A stretch of 64,000 nt of DNA from Labyrinthula sp. Ha. Lineage: Eukaryota > Sar > Bigyra > Labyrinthulida > Labyrinthulaceae. Below, in pieces: positions 12,201-21,798 of this stretch; position 1 is the stretch's first letter; every line of letters starts with the position of its first letter. The notes under the pieces are model-generated. The model had not been told where the DNA came from. It worked only from the letters and a program-made list of their open reading frames with translations, and made no database searches. Where the stretch lies: positions 558,001 to 622,000 of the forward strand of contig JAALGZ010000003.1 of NCBI GenBank assembly GCA_015227615.1, read 5' to 3'. The position numbers and the translations under genes were made by a program.

Positions 12201-12957
12201 GCTGTGCTCTTTGAATTCTCGTTAATATTGGGTGCAAAACTAATGAACGGGTACATAAAATGTTTCAATGACTGTATCAAGGTCACTAACATGGAGTTTA
12301 CCGTTCTTGCTTCTCGAAAATATAGGAAATATTGATCAAGTTCGACATGCTAAGCGAAGGGGATAGGATCAAAACCGAGGACTCCTCTTTTAATGATAGT
12401 ATATATTGTTTTATGCTAAAGGCTTTTGGTTTTAACGAGCATGTGTACCATCTGGGGGAAAAGGTTTTTTTATTCTAGTTGAAGAGAATAAAACAAGCTC
12501 CAGGTATTTCTATGAATGTGTTTAATTTGCAACTTGGAACCTATTCTCCAAAGTAACCATTATTTTCAAAAATTTCTACAAAGGGTCTTCTTTTTATACG
12601 CCCAACTTAAACATGGAGTAGGTCTCATTTTTTTTCAGGAATTTTATTGTGAAAGGGTCGCTTTTACAATTTAAAGTTTCTGGAACCGTTCTCACATATA
12701 TGATTTACGTGAGATTTCGTAAAAATTCCCTAAATTGTCTTCATTAGTTTTGACAATTCATTCTTATACCTTATAATCGTTCTTTCTCTTTTAGAAGTTT
12801 TTAATAAAATCTTGTCGAAAGGTTTGTCGAATCATATGCTGTGATGGTCGCAGATGCAAAAAAAATAGCTTTACAGCCCAAAATATCCGGAATAGCCAGA
12901 CCAGGAAACGGTACAAAAGTAAACAAAACGGATAACACAGAAAAACAGAAGTGAAGA
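9289..12957. other. Gene-free interval upstream of TRAPPC8 and the kinase
   Basis: No recognisable gene. Small frames at 9923-10153 (minus) and 10656-10871 (plus) are the only ones of note, and neither has a recognised domain. The last ~120 nt before 12958 is A-rich and presumably holds the kinase 5' UTR. No RNA gene signature was seen. Confidence 0.45.
9923..10153 (-). CDS. Possible small membrane protein, unrecognised
   Basis: A 76-codon frame from an ATG at 10153 to TAG. The first ~30 residues are hydrophobic (GSLIDVTVTIPFLLGLIRWL) and the rest is polar (DHENDFPGVPLNDPFKTY). The codon mix is less extreme than in chance frames nearby, but there is no homology I can name and no neighbouring exon with a usable ~29-nt intron. 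It could equally be chance. Confidence 0.2.
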   Translation of the reverse strand: MIFIAYGSLIDVTVTIPFLLGLIRWLCGPSIFTPVHVSSQNILKGIDHENDFPGVPLNDPFKTYTEKILKLDDTHW

Positions 12958-14109
12958 ATGTTTAAAAAATCTTATCAGCCTAAGCCTATTACATCATTTA
13001 ATGATGAATATATTTTCAATGGAAAGAATCTTGGTAAGGGAAAATTCGCAAGTGTAAAAGAAGCAGTTAATAGGAAACACAAGACAGTTTTTGCTGTGAA
13101 GGTGATAGACAAGACCAAGTTGAAGAAGAAGCAACTAAAACGGATGCACAAAGAGGTGGATTTGCTTCATTCATTTAAGCACGATAATATCGTTAGGGTA
13201 TATGATGCATATGAGAATAATGACGACTTATACATGTTAATGGAACTAGTTCGCGGAGGTGACTTAGTTAGCAATTTTGGGCGGAAACAACCAAACCAAA
13301 GTTTCACTGAACTTGAAGTACAAAATATTTTCCTTCAACTAATTGAAGCTTTGCACTTCTGTAAACAAAATGGTGTTGTTCACAGGTAATTTGCTTAGTA
13401 TCATTTTATTTAAAGGGATATTAAGCCGCAAAACATTTTGATAGAAGTTATTCAAGGGACAAATGATAAAAGACAAGAAATTAAGGTGAAGTTGGCAGAT
13501 TTTAATCTAGCATATTCTGATGCGACTGAAGCTGAAAACTTAGATTTAACTCTTATTGAAACAATTTGCGGAACTCCTCAGTAAAATTTTCTTCTTCCCT
13601 AAAGTTTAGGTATATGGCCCCGGAGATCTACCTGTTAAAGAAGTATAGTTACAAGTGTGATGTTTGGAGCAGTGGGGTAGTGCTATTTTTTATGCTGAGT
13701 GGTACTTTTTTTTGCCTGTAGTTCATTCTCAGGTGGACATGTTCCTTTTACAGTAAATACAACAAGTAAAGAAAAAGCGAGAAGCATGCTTGCAAACAAA
13801 ATTGTGAACGCAGAGTGGGATTTTGAACCATTAGATGTTTGGGCCAATATTAGTGGAGAAGGAAAAGACCTGATAAAGAAGATGTTGAACTTGAAGACTT
13901 CGAAGAGGCTTAGCTATGAACAGGTATTAGACCATGACTGGTTTAAGTTGGCAGGAAACAGTTTGGGAGATAGTATCATCGATACGACTCCAATGCTTAG
14001 TTACGAGGAACATGTTGTTCTCTTAGCAGCTATGAAGTATAAAATTGCTATGGGAATTTTGAAAGATGAATACGAAAAAGTAGAGAAGAAAATGCACAAA
14101 GGGCTTTAG
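12958..14109 (+). CDS. CAMK-group Ser/Thr protein kinase with DFN instead of DFG
   Basis: Four exons: 12958-13385, 13416-13580, 13610-13701 and 13733-14109, with introns of 30, 29 and 31 nt; the product is 353 residues. Kinase landmarks in order: glycine loop LGKGKFASV (25-33), catalytic Lys48 in FAVKVID, the catalytic loop HRDIKPQN with Asp144 (the first intron splits the Arg codon just before it), the metal-binding motif at 171-173 reading DFN, then CGTPQYMAPE (194-203) and KCDVWSSGVVLFFMLSG. The layout resembles CDPK/CAMK or Chk2-type kinases. The C-terminal ~60 residues are helical and charged; there are no EF hands. The Gly-to-Asn change in DFG is unusual, although the metal-binding Asp is kept, so activity is likely. 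It faces the gene at 14274-15671. Confidence 0.9.
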
Positions 14110-14273
14110 TTGTTTTTTTGTATTTGGTTGATAAGTGTCAAGTCTTTCAAATATATAACTCAATTATTTCTTGTGTAGTTTAAAGTTTAATGGTAATAGT
14201 TTCTATACAATAAATTAAATAACACAATAGTTTGCTTTCTATAACACAAAATAACACAAAACATAATAAACTA

Positions 14274-15671
14274 TTAAAAAGGAGTTAGAAAAATATTTGC
14301 AAACTCATTCTTTGAATCAGACGTTGCAAATCCAATAGGTTCTATTTCCTTATTCTCCAGGTCTGCTATTTCATATGGTTTAACACGACCATCTTCAAAT
14401 CCATCAGCACACACAATCATTCCCCTCTTAATAAATTCACTACATAGCACTTTAACCTGACCAAAATATTTTACTTTGCTTATACTAACAGCTGCATTAA
14501 CATCAAAAATATCTTCCATACACACAAAAACTTTCGAAGCATTCATTACCTCCAAAATAATTTCACCACCTTTTTCACAAACAACACTCCCAGATTTAAT
14601 CTTTATCTCTTGTTCTTCTTCACTACTGCTAGAAATATCTGACTCACCTTTTTCATGAGCAAAATCTGTTTTCGTTTTCTTCAAGATTTTTACCTCACCA
14701 AGAATCTTATTTCGTTCTGAAGTCTTTGTTTTGAAATTTTTATATTTTCTCTTAGCCAAACTAGTAAAAATTTCTTCTTCTTTTTCTGGATCACTAAGAA
14801 TTTCAGTCTCTTCAAAATTACTATTGTCTCCAAGTCCTTCTTTAGGTAAAGATATCCCATCAAATGCATCTTCAAGTTTGTCATGAATACTGTCCTCTGT
14901 CTCTCTACATATATCATCTAGAAACCTTAGTTTATCATCAGGCTTCTTGCCATCTGACTGGTTTACCACCATTTTTTCTCCTAGATTTGTCGTATTTCTT
15001 GGTACCACTAATTTGACTTCATCTTTTCTTTTCTTCTGCGCCAAATTTCCAACACTGTATTCTAGTTGGACGAACCCTAGTGTTTCCTTTCTCTTGAACC
15101 CAACCTTTCGCTTGACTTCTTCTTTTCTTTGTGGAATCCGTGGACGCATACCAAAGTTCATTGGTGGTTCATAATCATTCTCAGCTTTAAAATATACAAG
15201 ATAAGGAACACCTTTTACAATGAACTTTGTAAAGTTTGTTTCAGATTGAAAATCCTCTATATTCTTTGCTTGAACTAATGTGTAGCATGTTCCGGTGAAA
15301 CCGTGTCGCCGTCGTCTTACATCCTCATCTACAGAAAGATCAACAAGATTGAGATTATCTGGTTTGCGTCTAACACAAGACATTTTTCGTGCTACAATTC
15401 CATAAAGGGTACCATCATTTTCAAAGCAAGAAAGAGTAAGGTTTCTACAATGAAACCCTTGAAACTTTACAGAAAGAAGCTTGTCTCCTTTCCTATCAGA
15501 GGCAATCGAGTACTGGGAAGCAGATACGAAACCCGCTTTTGAAAGTACAAAATATTTTTTAATTCTTGTATTGATTGGGGAAAGAGAACGTCGCAAGGGG
15601 ATGTCTGTGTTAAGGGTTCCCATATGCGCGCTGTAGAGAATCTCAAACGCCTCTTTTGGTCCTAGATTCAT
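14274..15671 (-). CDS. Unrecognised 465-residue protein with a disordered charged middle
   Basis: A single-exon frame of 465 codons from ATG 15671. Residues 1-165 look folded (VKFQGFHCRNLTLSCFENDGTLYGIVARKM). Residues about 170-360 are lysine/glutamate-rich and probably disordered, with basic clusters such as QKKRKDE and a SSSSEEEQE acidic run; residues 365-465 look folded again (SVVCEKGGEIILEVMNASKV). The basic clusters suggest a nuclear protein. I recognise no family. Length, a clean start and the lack of stops argue for a real gene. The stop codon lies 164 nt from that of the facing kinase, and the short A+T-rich gap contains repeated ATAACACAA words that may belong to the 3' UTRs. Confidence 0.75.
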   Translation of the reverse strand: MNLGPKEAFEILYSAHMGTLNTDIPLRRSLSPINTRIKKYFVLSKAGFVSASQYSIASDRKGDKLLSVKFQGFHCRNLTLSCFENDGTLYGIVARKMSCVRRKPDNLNLVDLSVDEDVRRRRHGFTGTCYTLVQAKNIEDFQSETNFTKFIVKGVPYLVYFKAENDYEPPMNFGMRPRIPQRKEEVKRKVGFKRKETLGFVQLEYSVGNLAQKKRKDEVKLVVPRNTTNLGEKMVVNQSDGKKPDDKLRFLDDICRETEDSIHDKLEDAFDGISLPKEGLGDNSNFEETEILSDPEKEEEIFTSLAKRKYKNFKTKTSERNKILGEVKILKKTKTDFAHEKGESDISSSSEEEQEIKIKSGSVVCEKGGEIILEVMNASKVFVCMEDIFDVNAAVSISKVKYFGQVKVLCSEFIKRGMIVCADGFEDGRVKPYEIADLENKEIEPIGFATSDSKNEFANIFLTPF

Positions 15672-18600
15672 ACTTGGTTAAGCTTTGTTTTGTTTGGTGT
15701 TAGTCTTGAATTTTGAATCGATAAGGCCATTCCTGGCTCTTCTCTGTATGAAGATATCGCTATTGTTGACGTTGCGGTTGTACTTTTTCCATATATTCAT
15801 GGATACTTGTATTTTAGTTTCAATAGCTTATTAATCGGAACATTAGGTTCGCATAATTTTGGGCAACAATTTACAAGAGTACAAACTAGTCATCATTACG
15901 GCTTTTTCTTTCAATTTGGTGTGCATTACTCAGCTGTACTCGGACAAGACTAAAACATATTAGGCAATAGGTAAACTACAAGAATTAATATATACGCTTT
16001 TCAGATATTACTAGAGAAAGACTCTAAGAAAATAAATTTGATAACTCTGTCAAGTATGGGAGATGTAAAGAAACAGCCTAGACTTACAAGCACAAGAGAT
16101 TCAGTATAAGAGGATAAAAAACCCTCTACCGTGTTGTAAATAATAAGTAAGAATTTAGTTAGTTCTTTCAATATTTTCATAAAATTCAGACGCAAAATCG
16201 ATAACTGAAGAGCTGCTTAATGTTTGTCCTTCATGGATTTGTATTGGATATTGAATACAAATGATTGCCATCAGAGTTTCACTGCCAATAGTCATTTCTA
16301 CAGTGCATCCTAATGCTAACAAGGAATTAAGTTCATCAAAAGCAATACTTGGACGTCCGTAAAAGCGACATCCAAGTACTCAAGAGAAGGCTAGAGTAAC
16401 TTTAGCAACTATTATCTTGGCTTTAAAGGGCCAAAGTTTTCTTATTATAACTTCTTAAGGAGCTAGATTTTCCAATTGAAAGGTCATATTTCTAATACTC
16501 GCCACAAACAAAATATGATTTATTTAAGACTTTGATTATACACAAATATAAATCTGATGTAAACTGAAGCAAGTACTTGAGTGATTAGTTCTAGCTCCAT
16601 TCCTTGCCACAAGAAAAACAATAATACAAAGCTACGTCATTTATTTGATAGTTTTTTTTCATTAACAAATATATCTTGATATCAAAACTTTCTTGATAAT
16701 ACTCTATTAAATTTAGAATTTATCTTAACCTTGAAATTAACTCCAAAATACTCATGCTGTGATACTTTTGCTGAGCGAAACCAGCTACCTGCATCTACCT
16801 ATATAACATATCAAGGATTTTTAGCTAAATGAGCGGTTAAGACCGTTGGTTTAAAATTATTGTTCATTTTTAACATATCCGTTCTCTCTTGACCAGGACA
16901 GCTACTTATGTTATACAGGGACTGAAAATTTTTATTGAAGTACTTAGGGTTCACAGCATTGGACTCAATCAAAGCCAATTTTCAAAGCCTTGGGGTAACT
17001 TATAACAGCTGCACAAAACTCAAACAAATTAATAAGAGTATCTTACTTCTGCACTTGTAACCCTTTTTAAAAAAATTGAACGGCCAGTCAGAAAACTTAC
17101 AAGAAATTAAACTTTTCCTTTGCTTTAACCTTATGATATATACCTAGTGCCAACCGTTGGAACAGCTCTATGAGAAACTGTTTTAAGCGTTGTGCAGCCA
17201 CTAAGCATCACGTGTTTATTTTATGATTTATCCTAGCCCAGAGTGTTACATGTTTCTATAATTTAAACACATAATAATTGCGATTTAGCTCTTATTAAAC
17301 CGAGCTAAGCTAATTCCCCTTAATTAAAGTAATACCCACTAAATATTACATCTTTGGATAGGTCGCTAATTAACCTAGTTTCTCTACAAATTTTATTAAT
17401 TTATATTGTATTGTTAATGCATTATTATTAGATGCAAGAGGTCAAACCAAAATTGGACTTGATGATGTATTGGAGCCATAATTTCCTAATACATCATTTG
17501 TAGCATAGATCAACTTTGACTTGAGTATCTTACAAAGTCCCTGAAATTTTGATCTTTATATACATGCTTTTCATTTGAAACTGGTCATATATTCTGGTCA
17601 ACATGCAAAATGTAATATACCTTTTTATACTGCAGAAGGCAAATTTACTTAGCTGGTCAAATCATATTACTAAGAGTGATTACCTGTGATTGAGAAGTCT
17701 TTATATTTATTCTCCTATTGCTGAGGATATTTTGTTGCCACGCAATTTGTTTGTATTGATGAAAAAAGTAACTACATCAATTGATTTTATGAGTAATTCG
17801 AAGTTCTTTGCTCGTCCTGCTAATGAAGTCTATGTTTGAGTGTATTTTAGGTCCATTCATCACCACCAGTATGCGAGATCTCTATCCATGGAGAACTGAA
17901 ACTTGTTTGATTAAGGTAACAACTACCTAGGTTTGTTCTGGAACATATGATTTGTTTCAACATAAGTTTCAGCCGACTCGACATATTCACAACTGCTAAA
18001 GCAAAGGAGTGGACCTCTTTTTTGGAATGTAATTATTCAAAATATTAATTCATTCTACGATACGATTAACAAAATTAGGATATCAATGTTGCTCGTAGGT
18101 AGCTATTACAGCTATGTCAGTCACTAAATTGAAGAAAACATTGATAAGAGTAGGTCATCATTTTACTATTAAAGCCTTAATATAAAAAACTTATGCCTAG
18201 AAGTGAGTTGTGAGCTGTAGTCAGGTTCAATTTTACCTTCAAGGAAGGAACCTAAGGAGATGGACCTATTGCGTAAAGGAATCAAATCCTGTGAATAAAA
18301 AAACATGTATGGCATAGAACCAAGTTAAGTTTTAGAAAAAAATAATATCAGTTTAAGCTTCTATACACTGAAGCCATTGCAAAATTGTATACTTAATCTC
18401 TCTGTATTTATATTTTTGATCAGAATCTGCTCTACCAAATCTCATGGATTTTTGAAAACCACATTACGGAATCTAAATCACTAAAAAAGGTTTGAAATGG
18501 TGACACAACAAGGCAAAGACTAGACTCTTACAAGAAGCTCTAAAGAATCTTGCCAATCACTGAGAAGAATGTAATCATTAGTCCAAAGCATCTATGAACA

Positions 18601-19335
18601 TGTTGTTGTAGCTTGCTATGTTATAATTTTAGTTTATACCGATGTCTTGGTACTCAGGTATAGGAGTGCACCCAGACACTTCTCAAGATTTAGATGTCTA
18701 GGCATACCAATTAAAGATAAATAATAGAGTTCAGATCTACAATCTAGTTTTATGAAAAAGAATTGGTGATTAGAGCTGCAATGCGCCATCCCTATATTCT
18801 GCAAACCATGGAAACTTTTTTTAAAAAGCTGACGATTCTAAAACTAAAGCTTTCTGGACACAAGGTTTGGAAGTGATGGGCGAACAGAAAATTTCATCAT
18901 GAAGCTTATATTCTTTAATTCTTCTCTAGAAACTTCAGTGCATTTCTGAGAAATGCTCAATAAGTTCTCTAAATGTTTCACGAAGAATTCGGAAAAGTTC
19001 CCCAATAATTTTCTTTATTAGTTCCGTACTGAACAAATGACAGTTTTTTAATCGATTGTATTCTTAGTACCCCCTTACTCATTTAAACGGATGTGGAGCA
19101 CCAGCAAGTCTAGCTCCGTCATCCGAAGCAAATTATTAGTCCAAATCATACCCCATTGAGAGCTCGCTTTATTCCCCTTACCTCTATAGCATAAGATGAT
19201 CCCTAATGAGTATGAATAGCTCTTTGTATCCATGAGTCTTGATTCCGGTCTTTAAAGAATCTAAAGCCTCGTGTCTAAGAACCCGGAACGTCTTGAACAG
19301 CTAACTAAATTCACCTATCAATTAGCTTTTTTTTA
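15672..19335. other. Gene-free interval
   Basis: No gene could be supported apart from the weak coding-like stretch at 16154-16379. Base composition is uniformly AT-rich with many stops in all frames. A short tRNA-like word near 16829 was examined and rejected. Confidence 0.45.
16154..16379 (-). pseudogene. Coding-like stretch, possibly a gene relic
   Basis: A 75-codon open frame on the minus strand with a protein-like composition (RFYGRPSIAFDELNSLLALG, then MTIGSETLMAIICIQYPIQI) and no low-complexity sequence. It has no ATG near its upstream end and begins right after a stop, and I cannot attach it to another exon. It may be the remnant of a gene or transposon, or an exon of a gene I cannot assemble. 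No family is recognised. Confidence 0.25.
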
Positions 19336-19733
19336 ATGTACGCTCCTTCGACATTTTCAAAGGGTGTTATTTCAACTTCCTTTTAGCTAAGGAAGAGGCT
19401 TTGCCTAATGACAATAATCTAGGCACAACATTTAACAAAAAAGCTACTCAAAATAAGGAAAATGACGAGACAAGACAATATATGCTACCTCCTAGTGTGT
19501 TTCCTGTCTACATTATTTTAAGCCACCGAAGCTTGGAAACTAAATTGCGAAAAAAAAATAATCAAAATATCTCTTCTATGATAAACAAATTTTCTCTTTT
19601 CAGCAAATGCTACCATAACACAATTTCAATTGTGGGTAGAAGTAACGTTAACTTAACTGAAGATCGTTTTGTACAAAATGAAAAAATTGATCGCGAACGA
19701 TTAAATTTTAAGGTACGCCAGTATAACTCCTAA
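19336..19733 (+). CDS. Possible small two-exon gene, unrecognised
   Basis: An ATG at 19336 opens a short exon (to 19363); a 23-nt GT...TTTTAG intron (19364-19386) would join it to a 115-codon frame ending TAA at 19733. The product would be about 124 residues, Asn/Lys-rich (NKKATQNKENDETRQY) and basic. The long frame is unlikely by chance in this AT-rich DNA, and the CTTCCTTTTAG acceptor is typical of this genome. However, 23 nt is shorter than every other intron here, so the exon join is tentative. No domain was recognised. Confidence 0.35.
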
Positions 19734-20273
19734 TCAAGAACCGTTAAGCAACCTTTCATCTTAAAGATTAAACCATAATAACTGGAACGTACCTCCAGGG
19801 AGCCATTTGAATAGGTCTCAGGAGTCTAGTACATACCTTAAATTTGCTGCGTAGATGCATGTGTCCTTAACTACAGTTGTCAATTACTTGAAAGGAGCAC
19901 AAAACTTATGGAAACGAAAAACAAAGGGTTGAAAGATTAGCCCTACTGTACTAGGTGAACTATATTAATGACATATTCAAAACTTTAAGCTTCTTGCTTA
20001 GCTGCAAACAACATCCCTGAATTGCAGTCCTTAGCTAAGGAGGTAAATGTTTTGAGTAAGGCTAACCTTGTTCGGTAGTGAAGAGGCCTCGTCTAAGTGT
20101 GTGGTCTTATACTGTTCCTCTTCAATAAACCTTTGGAATCTATTGGTAGTGCTTCTCTCCTGCTCGGCTAAGTATGTCTTGCTAAACTCATAACTTGGGC
20201 AATTTTCCCAGTTTATAAATAAAATCCATGCATAATTTGGTCTATAAGAAGCTAATCGCGTTTCATTCTTTAC

Positions 20274-20770
20274 AAAGTATTCGCACTTCGGTGAAAGTCC
20301 ATGCTACTTTCCCAGTAGTTTGCGAAAAAAGCATTATCTTGTTTCTGCTATAAGGACGCTTCGGCGTCTTTCCCCTGTGGTTTCTGCTGCCGAGAAGATA
20401 GATCCGCAGAAACAGGCTTTAGGGTTCGCACAAACATCCTTACGGCACAAGTCTTACGCCTGGGTTGTATTCATAGAAGATACTTTAGGGAGAAGTTGTA
20501 CTATAGCGGGATTCCGGGAAATATTAATCTCCGGCTTAGCGCATGAAATGTACAGTTGGGTAAATTATTCGGAACCGGTATTCCCGTGATGAACAGGAAC
20601 ACATTTGAATGTGTTAGATCCGATACCGACATAGTACGGCTTGAACCTTAAGAAACTATAGTGAGCTAGTTTTAGTGTAAGCTGGGAAAGGTTGTAGCTG
20701 AAGCTAGCGGAAAGTGCTCATGAAATTTCTTGAAGCAAGTCTGAAAGGTTTCAAGGCTGTGTTTGAAGTA
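20274..20770. ncRNA. Candidate structured non-coding RNA
   Basis: A ~500-nt segment that is visibly richer in G+C than its flanks and contains several clean helices: TTCGCA/TGCGAA (20280-20285 with 20321-20326) enclosing CTAC/GTAG (20304-20307 with 20315-20318); a 7-bp stem capped by a UUCG tetraloop (20353-20370); GTTTCTGC/GCAGAAAC, 8 bp exact (20380-20387 with 20406-20413); CGGTAT/ATACCG (20576-20581 with 20623-20628) enclosing AACACAT/ATGTGTT (20598-20604 with 20609-20615). On the plus strand GAAAGTCC at 20293-20300 resembles conserved region I of RNase P/MRP RNA, but I could not find the other conserved regions. The strand is not proven; the UUCG loop and GAAAGTCC favour plus. It ends ~115 nt before the MYB gene. 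Confidence 0.45.
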
Positions 20771-20886
20771 AGTTCTATTCTAGTTCTGAAAAAACTGAAA
20801 TAATAACTCAGTCTTTAAAAACCAAATATAAAGGGAGGTAGTACTGTATCAGAAGATAGCCTAAACACATTCAACACAAAAACACA

Positions 20887-21585
20887 ATGTATTTAAAACG
20901 GTCACGTTCTGATGAAGACATGAAAGATATGTCGCGACCAATAAAGGTTCAACGAAAAACTGGTCGATGGAGCAAAGATGAGGATGAAAAGTTGCGAAAA
21001 ATAGTTAATTCAATAGGTGATACAAACTGGGTAAAGGTTGCAAACTACGTGAAGAATAGGAGTAGCAGTCAGTGCATGCAACGGTGGAAGCAGGTTCTCC
21101 GACCTGGTTTAAAAAAAGGTGCATGGACAACCCAAGAGGATGAGTTGCTTACAAAACTAGTTTATCAGCACTTAGGGAGTAGTATATATGAAACCCCGAT
21201 TCCAAAAATTAAAAGTTGGAAGTTTGCAGAAGATTATATAAAAGGTAGAACTAGTAAACAATGCAGAGAAAGATGGGTTCTCGTTCTTGATCCAACTATA
21301 TGTAAAGCTGAATGGACCCAACAGGAGGACGAAACTCTTTTGACTTTACAGAAGCTTATTGGGAATAAGTGGACTTTGATAAAAGAACTAATGGAGAATA
21401 ATAGAACCGAAAATTCAATAAAGTTAAGGTATAAAAAGTTAGCCAGAGAGATTAGTGCTCAACGAGGAAGAGATTCCTGCATCCAGAATAGTAAGGGAAA
21501 TAGTAGTTTGAGTATTCAAGATTTTCTTGAGGTTGAAAGGTTTTTACATAATTTAAACATGGACAGTTCGCGTTCTGTTGTGTAG
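20887..21585 (+). CDS. 3R-MYB type DNA-binding protein
   Basis: A 232-residue, single-exon protein made almost entirely of three MYB repeats. R1, about residues 26-75, has GRWSKDEDEKL...WVKVANYV...RSSSQCMQRW. R2, about 77-134, has GAWTTQEDELL...WKFAEDYI...RTSKQCRERW and carries an insertion of roughly 8-10 residues (SSIYETPIPK) before its second helix. R3, about 136-185, has AEWTQQEDETLL...KWTLIKELM...RTENSIKLRY. The SQCMQRW and KQCRERW recognition helices match animal c-Myb and plant 3R-MYB proteins, which regulate cell-cycle genes. The short tail after R3 has no visible activation domain, so the protein may need a partner or act by competition. It faces the gene at 21799-23112. Confidence 0.92.
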   Translation: MYLKRSRSDEDMKDMSRPIKVQRKTGRWSKDEDEKLRKIVNSIGDTNWVKVANYVKNRSSSQCMQRWKQVLRPGLKKGAWTTQEDELLTKLVYQHLGSSIYETPIPKIKSWKFAEDYIKGRTSKQCRERWVLVLDPTICKAEWTQQEDETLLTLQKLIGNKWTLIKELMENNRTENSIKLRYKKLAREISAQRGRDSCIQNSKGNSSLSIQDFLEVERFLHNLNMDSSRSVV

Positions 21586-21798
21586 CTGCTACTATTTATT
21601 TTCTTGCCCATAGATGTTAGTCATGTTTGATTTGTTTAGTCCTACGCCCTCACACTTTTGATTAATCTTAAATACAACACTGAAAAATTCTTGTTATTGT
21701 CCACGTATGAACATGCTCCAAAAACCACCAAAGAGAACTTTCATTCAGTATGTTTATACTTGTGAGAACTATAACCTTAACACCATTATTGCGCTTCT

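Noticed and set aside
16829-16860. tRNA-like word GAGCGGTTAAGACCGTTGG resembling the D-arm of a leucine or serine tRNA
   Set aside because: No matching acceptor stem, anticodon arm or GTTCRA T-loop follows within 100 nt, so at most a chance match.
20274-20770. Naming the structured segment as RNase P or MRP RNA
   Set aside because: Only the GAAAGTCC word fits; the other conserved regions could not be found by eye, so it is left unnamed.
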